Shown: positions 8,465 to 16,938 of the stretch, one piece after another
How the letters are laid out: each line of letters starts with the position of its first letter
Position numbering within the stretch: position 1 is the stretch's first letter
DNA from: Bacillus sp. FJAT-42376
GTDB taxonomy: Bacteria; Bacillota; Bacilli; Bacillales; Bacillaceae
DNA length: 64,000 bases
Direction: 5' to 3'
Assembly: GCF_003816055.1 (NCBI RefSeq)
Contig: NZ_CP033906.1
Span: 992,001-1,056,000, forward strand
Program-made: the position numbers and the translations under genes
Notes under the pieces: model-generated
The model's input: only the letters and a program-made list of their open reading frames with translations
The model's database searches: none
Told to the model about the DNA's origin: nothing

Positions 8465-10378
8465 ATGAAGGAAACAATTTTAAATAAAGTCAGAGAAAGT
8501 ATCCGTCATAAAGATTACGTTATTGGTTTCGATACCGCCTACAAAATCATTACAGTCAAAATAACAAATGACACATACCATGTATTTCTAGTGGAAGACA
8601 ATAAAGAAATAATGACAAGCGTAGAGGGTAGACTGGAACAAGCCAAACTAAAAGGTCTTCAGCTATGGATCGAAAAATCCACTTTGAAAAATACTGCAGA
8701 AGTGTCAATGTATCATTATAAAGATGATCGCCCCAGTCAAAAACCATGGCAAAAGGACAGGGAGTGGGTTATTAAGGGATTATTAGATAAATTAAATGTT
8801 AAGAGTCTTCAACATGAATACCAAAATCAAGAAGTTGAGGTGAAAGATGATATGTCACAAATAACACCCAAAAACATTATTATGTACGGACCTCCAGGCA
8901 CTGGAAAAACGTATCAGACGATTTACAAAAGCTTAGAGCTTCTTGATCCTTCAGTTGATAGGGACTTGCTGAATAATCCAAATCGGAGAAGTGAAGCTGT
9001 TGAACTTTTTAATCAATATAAAGAGAAAAATCAAATAACGTTTTGTACGTTTCATCAGTCTTATAGTTATGAAGATTTTGTTGAGGGGTTTAGATTTATT
9101 CCTGAAAAAGATGGTTATGAGGTAAAGGATGGGCTTTTCAAAACTCTCTGCCATATGGCAAAGCCCCAAACTTCAGAACGGCAAACTACCTATCAATTTG
9201 ATGAGAGTAAAATTAATTTCTTTAAAATGTCACTGGGTAATATTTACGACAGTAATACAGAGAACAAATTCAAATACTGCATTGAAAACAATGTGATTGC
9301 TTTAGGTTATGGCGGTGAGATTGATTACGAGAACTGCCATGATAAGAGTATGATTGAAAAAGAGTTTCGAGCCAAATATCCAACTGAAACTTCCTTTAAT
9401 ATTGATGCAATGGAAAGATTTAAGAATTGGATGGATGTTGATGATATTGTCATCATTTCTAGCGGGAACAAAAGAGCGAGGGCAATTGGAAAAATCACCG
9501 GGGACTATTACTACAATCCTAATTCTGAAATTGGATACAGGCATTTCCGGTCGGTCGAGTGGCTATATACGGACACCGAGCTGCCAGTCCAGAGTATTTT
9601 AACTGCAAAACGGTTCTCACAGCAAACCATATATATGTTTGGACGAGAGGATATCAACATTGAAAGTTTAAAGAGCCTATTGTCCGATCGAAGTGAAACA
9701 AGTCAGGATGAAAAACAATTTGTGCTGATAATAGATGAGATTAACCGGGGAAATGTTTCAAAAATTTTTGGCGAGTTGATTACGTTGATCGAGCCGGATA
9801 AAAGACTTGGGATGGAAAATGAACTTAGTGTAACCTTGCCGTATTCGAGTGACGATTTTGCCATTCCTAATAATATACATATTATTGGAACGATGAATAC
9901 AGCGGACCGCTCAATCGCATTACTGGATACTGCTTTGAGAAGGCGTTTTGAGTTTGTTGAAATGCTGCCGGATTATTCTCTGCTACCAGAAGATGCAGAG
10001 GGAATTGACATTCGCCGTATGCTTCGGACAATCAATGAGAGAATTGAATACTTATATGATCGTGAGCACGTTTTAGGGCATGCTTTATTTTTGGGGAGCA
10101 AGGATACTGCTTTCTACTTAGAGGTCATGCAAACAAAAGTTATTCCTTTGCTTCAGGATTATTTTTATGAAAACTGGGAGCAGATTGAATTGGTTCTGGG
10201 AGGAAGCGGGAAGAACGAAGATCAAGATCGCTTTTTATGGAAAAATGAAATGGATTCGGAAAAGCTTTTTGGTAAAACGTTAAGAGGGCAGAATCAAGTA
10301 AAGTATGTATTAAACCCAGATCCTTCTCCAGCAGCAATGTCAAAAGTATATGAGAATGCAGCTGAATTTTTAAAATGA
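8465..10378 (+). CDS. McrB-type AAA+ NTPase with inserted EVE-like domain
   Basis: A 637-residue motor subunit of a type IV (modified-DNA-dependent) restriction system. Walker A is GPPGTGKT (142-149), Walker B is VLIIDEINRGN (420-430), and the McrB signature GTMNTADRS (475-483) and arginine-rich TALRRRFEF follow. Residues 1-130 form an N-terminal domain that I do not recognise; it is not the classic DUF3578. Between Walker A and B, residues about 250-378 form an extra domain (FFKMSLGNI, VIALGYGGEID, VDDIVIISSGNKRARAIGKI, YRHFRSVEWL) that reads like an EVE/PUA-type reader of modified cytosine. The ATG follows GGAGGG. The AT-rich base use differs from the upstream operon. The gene overlaps mcrC by 4 bp. 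Confidence 0.9.
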   Translation: MKETILNKVRESIRHKDYVIGFDTAYKIITVKITNDTYHVFLVEDNKEIMTSVEGRLEQAKLKGLQLWIEKSTLKNTAEVSMYHYKDDRPSQKPWQKDREWVIKGLLDKLNVKSLQHEYQNQEVEVKDDMSQITPKNIIMYGPPGTGKTYQTIYKSLELLDPSVDRDLLNNPNRRSEAVELFNQYKEKNQITFCTFHQSYSYEDFVEGFRFIPEKDGYEVKDGLFKTLCHMAKPQTSERQTTYQFDESKINFFKMSLGNIYDSNTENKFKYCIENNVIALGYGGEIDYENCHDKSMIEKEFRAKYPTETSFNIDAMERFKNWMDVDDIVIISSGNKRARAIGKITGDYYYNPNSEIGYRHFRSVEWLYTDTELPVQSILTAKRFSQQTIYMFGREDINIESLKSLLSDRSETSQDEKQFVLIIDEINRGNVSKIFGELITLIEPDKRLGMENELSVTLPYSSDDFAIPNNIHIIGTMNTADRSIALLDTALRRRFEFVEMLPDYSLLPEDAEGIDIRRMLRTINERIEYLYDREHVLGHALFLGSKDTAFYLEVMQTKVIPLLQDYFYENWEQIELVLGGSGKNEDQDRFLWKNEMDSEKLFGKTLRGQNQVKYVLNPDPSPAAMSKVYENAAEFLK

Positions 10379-11625
10379 AACATTTAATTGTAACGGAGGG
10401 CTATGGTTCGCTATTAATAAACAACACGGCTGATGATGCTTTAACAAACCGCGAAGCTCAAGAGCTGCTTGATTATATTGAATTAAAAGAACTGGATAAA
10501 GATAATATTATACTTACGATTAACGAAGTAAAATTCATCAATTATGTGGGCTACATAAGGTTATCCAGTTGTTCCATTGAAATATTGCCTAAGGTCAACG
10601 GCAATGCAGAACAGTCTAGAAAAGTGCTGCTTGAGATGCTAAATACTTCCGGGTTTTTAAAGATTAGTGAATCAGAATTAAGTGAAGTAACCTTGATCAA
10701 GGAAAATCTTTTCGAAATTATTGGATATTTATTTTCAAGGAGATTGAACAAAGAAGTAAAAAAGGGTTTATATCGAAGCTATGTTTTAGAAAACGATCAT
10801 CTTCATCGGCTTAGAGGGAAAATAAATATCAAGGAACAAATGAGTAATACCATCAGTAAGACAACCTCTGTTGCTTGTGAATATGATGAATTTAAGACCG
10901 ATAACCTTTTAAACCAAATCTTAAAGAAAACCATGGATACTCTATTGAAAAGAGTTAGAAATAATGAAACAAAAAAGTTTTTAACACATGATATTGCGCA
11001 TTTTGAAGAGGTTAGTGCCATTCCTGTATTAGTCTATCAGTTAGAAAATATTCATTTTAATCGGAATAATCAGCGCTTCTATAACAGTTATTTATTGGCT
11101 AAATTAATTCTACTAGAATCATCCAGCTTATTTCAAAACGGCTTGAATCAAAATTTTTCAATCCTCTTCAAAATGAATGAGTTATTTGAAGAATATATAG
11201 CCTATTTAGCAAAGCAGCTTTTTCAAGATGTAACAGTAAAAGACCGTTCTTATAAATTGCTGGTAAATGAAAATACAGGGCGTAAAAACTTTTTATTGGA
11301 ACCTGATTTGTTAATCAATGGAGACTGCGGAAAACCGCTAATAATCGATACAAAGTGGAAAAGATATGATCCCTTCAGCTCATCCCATGGAATTCAAAGA
11401 AACGATTTATATCAAATGTACGCGTATTTAACTAGATATGATACGGTTCAGGCAGTGGTTCTCTTATATCCTCATGATCGTACCAGCAAATACAATAGTG
11501 GAGAATGTCTAAACACATGGTATTTAGAGGGAGATCATAGTAAGAAAATAAAATGCTATACAATAAATTATGAAACTAAAAAGGATACACTCTGCGAGTT
11601 GCAAAGAATTGTAAAAGAGTTGTAA
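10375..11625 (+). CDS. McrC nuclease subunit of the McrBC restriction system
   Basis: A 416-residue partner of McrB. The N-terminal half has the McrC fold (LRGKINIKEQM around 146-156). The C-terminal half carries a PD-(D/E)xK nuclease: D311 in LEPDLLI, D325 and K327 in IIDTKWKR, and Q347 in RNDLYQMYAY. All key residues are present, so the nuclease should be active. The ATGA overlap with mcrB shows translational coupling. Known McrBC complexes use McrB hexamers to pull DNA towards McrC, which cleaves. Expected targets are phage or foreign DNA with modified cytosines. A strong hairpin follows the stop. Confidence 0.92.
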   Translation: MKHLIVTEGYGSLLINNTADDALTNREAQELLDYIELKELDKDNIILTINEVKFINYVGYIRLSSCSIEILPKVNGNAEQSRKVLLEMLNTSGFLKISESELSEVTLIKENLFEIIGYLFSRRLNKEVKKGLYRSYVLENDHLHRLRGKINIKEQMSNTISKTTSVACEYDEFKTDNLLNQILKKTMDTLLKRVRNNETKKFLTHDIAHFEEVSAIPVLVYQLENIHFNRNNQRFYNSYLLAKLILLESSSLFQNGLNQNFSILFKMNELFEEYIAYLAKQLFQDVTVKDRSYKLLVNENTGRKNFLLEPDLLINGDCGKPLIIDTKWKRYDPFSSSHGIQRNDLYQMYAYLTRYDTVQAVVLLYPHDRTSKYNSGECLNTWYLEGDHSKKIKCYTINYETKKDTLCELQRIVKEL

Positions 11626-11666
11626 TGCAAAAAGGAAAGGAATGAGAGCTCCTTTCCTTTTTGCAT
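11626..11666 (+). terminator. Terminator after mcrC
   Basis: A near-perfect stem, TGCAAAAAGGAAAGGA / TCCTTTCCTTTTTGCA. The T-run is inside the descending arm. It could work in both directions. Confidence 0.85.
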
Positions 11667-11882
11667 TACTTGTTAATATAGTTTAAAACTGTGCTCACTG
11701 TTATCTTAATTGTATGTTGCTGATGTTGTTAATTAGTGTGTTAGTGATTCAGCAACACTATCAAAATTTTATATATTTGAACAGTAAAAAGAATGGGATA
11801 CAAATTTTTTTATCTATCTGTGTGATTTTGTTCTCTTATTTTACATTATCTAATGAGAATAAATTTAAGGAGAGATAAGTAA

Positions 11883-12485
11883 ATGAGTAAACCACGAAAC
11901 ATTTTTATAAAAACATTAATTAACAATAGCAAATCTCAAGTGTTAGATATTGCATTTAGTGAGTGGGTGTTTTCTGATGTAATATGCAGTGATAATAGTG
12001 ATTTCAGCCCTAAGTGCCACTTATGCGGTGCAACAATATACAATCAAAACCTCCTATTAGTAAATGTAAAAACAATGAAGGAATTACTTATAGGTAGCGA
12101 GTGTGCCAAAAGATTTAAATCAAGTACCAAAGATAAATTAAGTTTAGATAGGATACTTAGTGAAAATCAATTAAGGAGAAAATTAATCGATCAATACCAG
12201 TTGATTTGTAACCAAGGAAATCCAGATAGAGATTTGTTTAAATCATTCCGCAAAAATTTATTTGTCTATTTAAAATCAAAAAATAAAGTACATTTAGTGA
12301 GAACCATTGAAGGTGCTGTAAAGATTTTGACTGAGATACTAGACAAAAATGTGTATACAAATAAAGAAATTAAAAGGATAAATTTAATTATCAGCGAGCC
12401 TAGAAAAGCACTAGCTATTCATGTAATGACTCCTAGAATCCAGACGAAAAAGGTTGATAAATATGGGATTGTTATTTCTCATTAA
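11883..12485 (+). CDS. Unknown protein with Cys-x2-Cys...Cys motif, in the McrBC island
   Basis: A 200-residue, very AT-rich gene. Its central segment, residues 45-78, has C45-H-L-C48-G, a run of aliphatic residues and IGSEC74AKRF. C-x2-C followed by G-x-x-C is a pattern I associate with small zinc-binding segments of phage and mobile-element proteins. The rest is basic and mostly helical, with no catalytic motif that I can see. GGAGAG precedes the ATG. It lies 257 bp after the McrBC terminator, so it has its own promoter. It may be a third defence gene, a regulator of the island, or leftover cargo. I do not recognise the family. Confidence 0.6.
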   Translation: MSKPRNIFIKTLINNSKSQVLDIAFSEWVFSDVICSDNSDFSPKCHLCGATIYNQNLLLVNVKTMKELLIGSECAKRFKSSTKDKLSLDRILSENQLRRKLIDQYQLICNQGNPDRDLFKSFRKNLFVYLKSKNKVHLVRTIEGAVKILTEILDKNVYTNKEIKRINLIISEPRKALAIHVMTPRIQTKKVDKYGIVISH

Positions 12486-12585
12486 GAGGCGGTATAGAAC
12501 TCCATCCAGAAAAGAAAAAATTAGCACTTTGATCGGGAACTGTGCTCTTCTCAATAGCTAAATTTTTTCCTGTCGTCAACATGTA

Positions 12586-12618
12586 ACACACGTGGAGTGT
12601 ATCTTGCAACTCATTTGA
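12586..12618 (+). pseudogene. Remnant of the 3' end of an RlmCD-type methyltransferase gene
   Basis: Read in one frame the DNA gives T-H-V-E-C-I-L-Q-L-I then a stop. This matches the end of the intact methyltransferase at 8210-8246 ([12 protein letters not shown]). DNA identity is clear in GTGGAGTGT and TTGCAACT blocks. No methyltransferase sequence is visible before it. It marks the far edge of the McrBC island. Confidence 0.65.
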
Positions 12619-12620
12619 AA

Positions 12621-12646
12621 CTAACCCGATTGGGTAGTCTTTTTAT
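12621..12646 (+). terminator. Weak hairpin-T-run after the remnant
   Basis: CTAACCC / GGGTAG stem with CTTTTT after it, directly past the remnant's stop. It may be the old terminator of the lost methyltransferase copy. Confidence 0.4.
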
Positions 12647-12828
12647 GTGTCCGCAAGGATTTTGTGAAATAAAATCACAAGCTATGCCTAGGGTTCCCAG
12701 CATATGGTCCCGAAGGTTTATGGATGAAATCTAAAAATATATAACCTATTCAAAATATCTTGGAATTTCTAATAATTTTTAAGCGCTATATTATAAAAAT
12801 AAAAGGAGTAGAGGTCAAAGCATACAAT
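12647..12828. other. Gap without a recognisable gene
   Basis: AT-rich DNA between the island edge and the inulin fructotransferase control region. I see no open frame with a ribosome binding site. An imperfect second cre-like string (TTTTAAGCGCTATAT) lies near 12778. Confidence 0.4.
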
Positions 12829-12843
12829 TTGTAAGCGTTATTA
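12829..12843. promoter_or_regulatory. Cre-like site (CcpA) upstream of the inulin fructotransferase
   Basis: TTGTAAGCGTTATTA matches the cre consensus WTGNAANCGNWNNCW at all but one fixed position. Sugar-use genes in bacilli are commonly repressed by CcpA through such sites. This is consistent with the downstream enzyme. Confidence 0.55.
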
Positions 12844-12893
12844 TTTTTTCTGTGGACTGTTGTGCGTATATTTAAAAACAGGGTGAGGTGCAT

Positions 12894-12968
12894 TTGTTGA
12901 TTCGGTCATTACAAAGGGGACTTAAGATCATAAGCTGTATGCTCTTACTCTTCCTAAATCAACAGTAG
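12894..12968 (+). other. 24-codon leader ORF resembling a signal peptide
   Basis: TTG start with GGGTGAGG upstream. The product has arginines and a lysine, then a hydrophobic core ISCMLLLFL, then stops. It looks like the beginning of an export signal that has been cut off. It is in a different frame from the enzyme that starts at 13060. It could be a real leader peptide, a decayed signal sequence, or chance. Confidence 0.3.
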
Positions 12969-13059
12969 CTCTTTTTTCTAAATAATCAAGTGCTTGAGGA
13001 TGGCAAAAGAAAAATGGGATTCATAAACAAACACCCCAAACAGACAGGAGAATGTATAT

Positions 13060-14397
13060 ATGCCCAGCAAAAACCATTACGACGTAACAGAGTGGCCAAT
13101 CGGCAATCCGTATGAAGACATTGGCGAAGTAATCAATAGCATAATCGCGGATATAAAAAGCAGACAAACGGACACGGATGTAAAGAAAGGCGGAAAGCCG
13201 GGGGCGGTTATTTATATTCCGCCGGGGGATTATCATCTTGTCAGTCAAGTCGTGATTGATATCAGTTTTCTTAAAATTATGGGTTCTGGGCACGGGTTTA
13301 CCTCTTCGAGTATTCGTTTTAATGCTTCTGAAAAGGAATGGGCGGATATGCATGAATTGTGGCCGGGCGGAAGCCGCATACTCGTCGATCTTCCCCTGGA
13401 AGAAAATGATGAGGAATCTAAAGGTGCAGCCTTTTATGTAGAGCGAAGCGGAAATCCCCGGATAAGCTCGGTGGAGTTTTCGAACTTTTGTATCGATGGT
13501 TTGCATTTCAAGGAAGATGGTTCAGGAATGGCCAATCCGGAAAACACCTATACGAATGGGAAAACAGGTATTTATGTGGCAAGTGCCTGTGACTCATTCC
13601 GGATTACAGGCATGGGGTTTGTGTATTTAGAGCATGGCATCACGATTTATCATGCAGATGCCCTGTCTATTCATTATAATTTCATAGCGGAATGCGGGAA
13701 CTGCATCGAACTGCGAGGCTGGGGGCAGGCTTCCAAAATCACGGATAACCTGATCGGAGCGGGTTTTAAAGGATATTCCATTTACGCTGAAAACTTTGGC
13801 GGACTTTTGATTACAGCGAATAACATTTTCCCGCGGGGGGCGAGCAGTATCTATTTGGACGGTGTGACCCGTTCCAGTATCACAAACAACCGGCTTCATT
13901 CCTTTTATCCGGGAATGGTGGTACTCCAGGGGAATTGTTCGGAAAACCTGGTTTCTTCTAACCACTTTTTGCGTGACCATGAACCGTGGACCCCTTTTGT
14001 GGGTGTGGACAATGGCTTGGATGATGTGTATGGTCTTCTTTATATCAGCGGCCATCATAATTCTGTTATTGGCAATCATTTTTCTGAAGTTGTTCATGAT
14101 ATCAAGCCGAAAGGTGCAACACCTGTCATCATCCGGCTTGCTTCGGGGAATGGGAATTATATCTCGACGAATCATGTTGTGGCCACAGAGGTGCAGGCCA
14201 ACACAAGCGACTCCTGTTACGCTGCGCAAGTAGAAGCATTGCTCGCGACCGAAGCTGCAGAGCCGCTTACCGTAACAACCGTATTGGTAGAAAAAGAATC
14301 GCTTCAAAATACGATTCTTGATTCGGGAAGTGACGCCCAGGTTGTGATGGACAAGACTGTAAATGCGTTCAGGGCTACTCCGGTGCCGGGAGTATAA
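13060..14397 (+). CDS. Inulin fructotransferase (GH91, difructose-anhydride forming)
   Basis: A 445-residue right-handed parallel beta-helix enzyme. The N-terminal part (DIGEVINSIIADIKSRQ, then GGKPGAVIYIPPGDYHL, then GSGHGFTSSSIR) strongly recalls the Bacillus and Arthrobacter inulin fructotransferases of family GH91. These cut inulin and release a difructose dianhydride (DFA III or DFA I). Repeated short N-rich turns (ITDNLIGAG, ITANNIFPRG, ITNNRLHSF) are the helix coils. Acidic residues in the core, such as E217, D229 and E244, are candidates for catalysis; I do not assign them. No signal peptide is visible although related enzymes are secreted. The start follows CAGGAG. A cre-like site lies upstream. 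Confidence 0.88.
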   Translation: MPSKNHYDVTEWPIGNPYEDIGEVINSIIADIKSRQTDTDVKKGGKPGAVIYIPPGDYHLVSQVVIDISFLKIMGSGHGFTSSSIRFNASEKEWADMHELWPGGSRILVDLPLEENDEESKGAAFYVERSGNPRISSVEFSNFCIDGLHFKEDGSGMANPENTYTNGKTGIYVASACDSFRITGMGFVYLEHGITIYHADALSIHYNFIAECGNCIELRGWGQASKITDNLIGAGFKGYSIYAENFGGLLITANNIFPRGASSIYLDGVTRSSITNNRLHSFYPGMVVLQGNCSENLVSSNHFLRDHEPWTPFVGVDNGLDDVYGLLYISGHHNSVIGNHFSEVVHDIKPKGATPVIIRLASGNGNYISTNHVVATEVQANTSDSCYAAQVEALLATEAAEPLTVTTVLVEKESLQNTILDSGSDAQVVMDKTVNAFRATPVPGV

Positions 14398-14499
14398 ATC
14401 CTTCATTTTTTGTTCGTTCCTCGATTGAGGTTTTTCGGGGATGATTAGGGAATTTTCATATCCAGTCTGGTCTAGGGTTTCTGGCCACTATTATACTGT

Positions 14500-14548
14500 A
14501 CCCCGAATAATGGACATCTTTAAAGAAGCCCCTTATTCGGGGTTTTTG
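14500..14548 (+). terminator. Terminator after the inulin fructotransferase
   Basis: CCCCGAATAA / TTATTCGGGG perfect 10-bp stem, then GGTTTTTG. The nearest upstream gene is the GH91 enzyme. Confidence 0.85.
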
Positions 14549-14682
14549 TATTTTCATAAATTATAAGAAACTAGGAACCGTGCTTATTCATTCATTTAAG
14601 ATAGCCTGTAGTATTTTTTGCTTGGCTCATTCATAAATATTGAGAAGGATGTAGCTCGAAATAGCAAAAGCGGAGTGATTAT

Positions 14683-15084
14683 ATGTTGAAACTGCTCAGG
14701 AAAATGAACATGAATACAGCTGTATTCATGGGGATTAGTTTTTACTCTCTGACAATCTTACTCCATGTTTTAATCATAAGCGGCACTATTCCCTTTACAT
14801 GGGTTAATGGGGGGCGGTCTGAATCCTTCTCTGCTCAGCTTCCGATATCTGTGATCAGTGCCTTTATTGCTGTTTTTGGCGGAGTTTTTACGCTGCTTGC
14901 CGGCGGAATTATTCCTAATCCGTTTAAAAGAGTTATAACCGTGATCTGTTGGTTTTTTGCGGCACTCTGGGCTTTCGGATTGATCCTTCAATTATTAGGG
15001 ACACCTTTTGAAAAGATGGTCTGTTCATTCATTTTGCTTCTTGGTCTTATTTCAAATTTGCGGATGGCAATCGAGAGAAGGTAG
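14683..15084 (+). CDS. Integral membrane protein, unknown
   Basis: A 133-residue protein with four predicted membrane helices (MGISFYSLTILLHVLIISG; LPISVISAFIAVFGGVFTLL; VITVICWFFAALWAFGLILQ; MVCSFILLLGLISNL). A GGAG lies upstream of the ATG. It shows no conserved catalytic residue and no clear partner. It stands alone between the inulin enzyme terminator and a convergent LysR gene. Confidence 0.65.
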   Translation: MLKLLRKMNMNTAVFMGISFYSLTILLHVLIISGTIPFTWVNGGRSESFSAQLPISVISAFIAVFGGVFTLLAGGIIPNPFKRVITVICWFFAALWAFGLILQLLGTPFEKMVCSFILLLGLISNLRMAIERR

Positions 15085-15272
15085 CTATCCGTATCTGCCA
15101 ATGCGAACGGATCATCCTTCACAAAATAAACATACCCCCACCTCCGCGTTGACATGAAGCATGGGGGAAGCAAAAGGACCATGGGAGGACGCGAGTATTC
15201 TATATTGGGTTCAGGTATAATACTGGATTGCGCTGTACTGCCGCTTCGTCCCTCTATTTAACTAGCTGATTC

Positions 15273-16166
15273 TTACCCCAGATTGTGCATTTCTTCTGTA
15301 TCCCCTATTGATTTCATGACAACCTCAACAAACGCCTCTACTGCCGGGGAAAGCCACTTTTTCTTTTTTATGAGCATATGAGAATAAAAGGGATCGAATG
15401 TTCCAGAGTGATGCAGTATTTTCAGTTTGCCGTTCTGAATTTCTTCCTTGACTGTCATGTAAGGCAGGGCGGAAAATCCAAGTCCGCTCATCACAATTTG
15501 TTTAATGGCTTCGATACTCCAGAGTTCCATTGTTTGAAAATGGTGGATTCCTTGCTTGATCAGATATCTTTCAAACATGGAGCGGTAGCTGCAGCCTTCT
15601 TCATTGGTGATGAAATAGTGGCTGCCGTTATATTCGTTAAAATGGTCCGGGCCTTCCTTGCTGCTTACTAGTACGATTTTTTCTTCCCCCAGCGAATAGT
15701 GTAGGCATTTTTCATGTTTCACTTCCGGGTAGACCATGAAGGCTACATCTACCCGTCCGCTAATCAAGTTCATTTGATTTTGTCCGCATGTCCCGTTGGT
15801 TAATATTAATTTGACACGGGGATATTTGAGGGAGAATTCCTTGATGATTGGCGCTAGCTTGGAGATGGTTAAAGACTCGGGTGCCGCTACTTTTAATACG
15901 CCTTTCACTTCTTTTGTGCTCTTCATGCTCTTGATCTGATCGTGAGCAGAGAGTAAATCTTCTGCTAAGGGGATTAATTCCCTGCCTAGATGAGTAAGCT
16001 GCAGGTTTCGATTCGTGTAGGTGAAAAGTTCACCGCCTATCGCATGCTCCAGTGCCTGTATATGGGAAGTGATGGTGGATTGCGTATAGCCCAGTTTCGC
16101 AGCCGCACCTGTATAGCTGCCTATTTCTACGATAGATTGAAACGTTAGAATGTGCCTGATCTCCAT
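15273..16166 (-). CDS. LysR family transcriptional regulator
   Basis: A 297-residue LysR-type regulator. Residues 1-60 form the winged helix-turn-helix (IRHILTFQSIVEIGSYTGAA, then TQSTITSHIQALE). Residues about 90-290 form the two-lobed effector-binding domain. It is divergent from a LysE exporter gene (132 bp apart), so it probably senses the exported compound and activates that gene, as LysG and ArgP do for their exporters. No activity-specific residues can be read. Normal length, TTTCTCC-type ribosome binding site on the minus strand. Confidence 0.9.
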   Translation of the reverse strand: MEIRHILTFQSIVEIGSYTGAAAKLGYTQSTITSHIQALEHAIGGELFTYTNRNLQLTHLGRELIPLAEDLLSAHDQIKSMKSTKEVKGVLKVAAPESLTISKLAPIIKEFSLKYPRVKLILTNGTCGQNQMNLISGRVDVAFMVYPEVKHEKCLHYSLGEEKIVLVSSKEGPDHFNEYNGSHYFITNEEGCSYRSMFERYLIKQGIHHFQTMELWSIEAIKQIVMSGLGFSALPYMTVKEEIQNGKLKILHHSGTFDPFYSHMLIKKKKWLSPAVEAFVEVVMKSIGDTEEMHNLG

Positions 16167-16298
16167 TGGTTTTCTCCTTTCTGCTTCATGTATCGAAAAA
16201 AATGATAATGGAATTTTTAATTTCGATTTTATTAATTGATCGTTTCATCTTACAATAAAACAGTAGAATAGTAAATTCGTTCATAGAAGGTGAAGTTT

Positions 16299-16877
16299 AT
16301 GAGTATAGTAGCGTTTCTTTCATATGTGATCATTACATCCATTACTCCTGGACCCAGTAACATTCTAATGATGAATGAAGCAAGAAGATTTGGCTTTATT
16401 GGATCATGGCGGTTTATAAGCGGGATTTTGGCAGGATTTGCGGTACTGGGGATACTAAGCGGAATCTTCACAGCAGGCCTGTACAAGTGGATTCCTGTTT
16501 TAGAACCGTATTTTAAGATTGCGGGAGCGGCCTATCTTTTATACTTAACTTGGCAGATCAGCAGGCCAAAGGGTTCGAAGAAGGATGGCAGAGAGGTGCA
16601 AACCTCGTTCCTATCAGGATTTATCTTTCAGCTCATCAATATCAAAAGCATATTGTTTTTCTTAACCGTGCTGAGTGCGTTCATTTTACCCTTTCATGAT
16701 TCTCTCAAATCGATTGGCTTTTATTTGTTTTTATCCATTTTTCTGGGATGGTTAGCCTTACTCTTATGGTCCGGGTTTGGCTCGCTGTTTAAAAAGGTTT
16801 TTGTCAAATATGACAGATCATTCCGGCTGATTATGAGTGTATTTTTGCTGTACTCTGCGGTTACGATTTTTCTTTGA
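16299..16877 (+). CDS. LysE family exporter, second copy
   Basis: A 192-residue membrane exporter of the LysE/RhtB family. The ITSITPGPSNILMMNEARR signature is at residues about 12-30, and the central QLINIKSILFFLTV pore helix follows. Six membrane helices fit. The ATG at 16299 is preferred to GTG at 16290 because AGAAGGTGA sits 6 bp before it. It is divergent from a LysR gene. Together with the XRE-controlled copy at 3143, the window has two exporters of one family under two different regulator types. The substrate is unknown. Confidence 0.88.
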   Translation: MSIVAFLSYVIITSITPGPSNILMMNEARRFGFIGSWRFISGILAGFAVLGILSGIFTAGLYKWIPVLEPYFKIAGAAYLLYLTWQISRPKGSKKDGREVQTSFLSGFIFQLINIKSILFFLTVLSAFILPFHDSLKSIGFYLFLSIFLGWLALLLWSGFGSLFKKVFVKYDRSFRLIMSVFLLYSAVTIFL

Positions 16878-16938
16878 TACCAGAACAGCCGCCATATACC
16901 ACTTGAAAAAGAGTCTTTTCATCCCCTGTAAATTAAAA

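Noticed and set aside
13627..14406. 259-codon minus-strand ORF opposite the inulin fructotransferase
   Set aside because: A shadow frame. The plus strand has a well-recognised GH91 protein, and the shadow has no known motif.
16250..16486. 78-codon minus-strand ORF between LysR and LysE
   Set aside because: It lies across the divergent promoter and into the LysE gene. No signals; shadow of the exporter.
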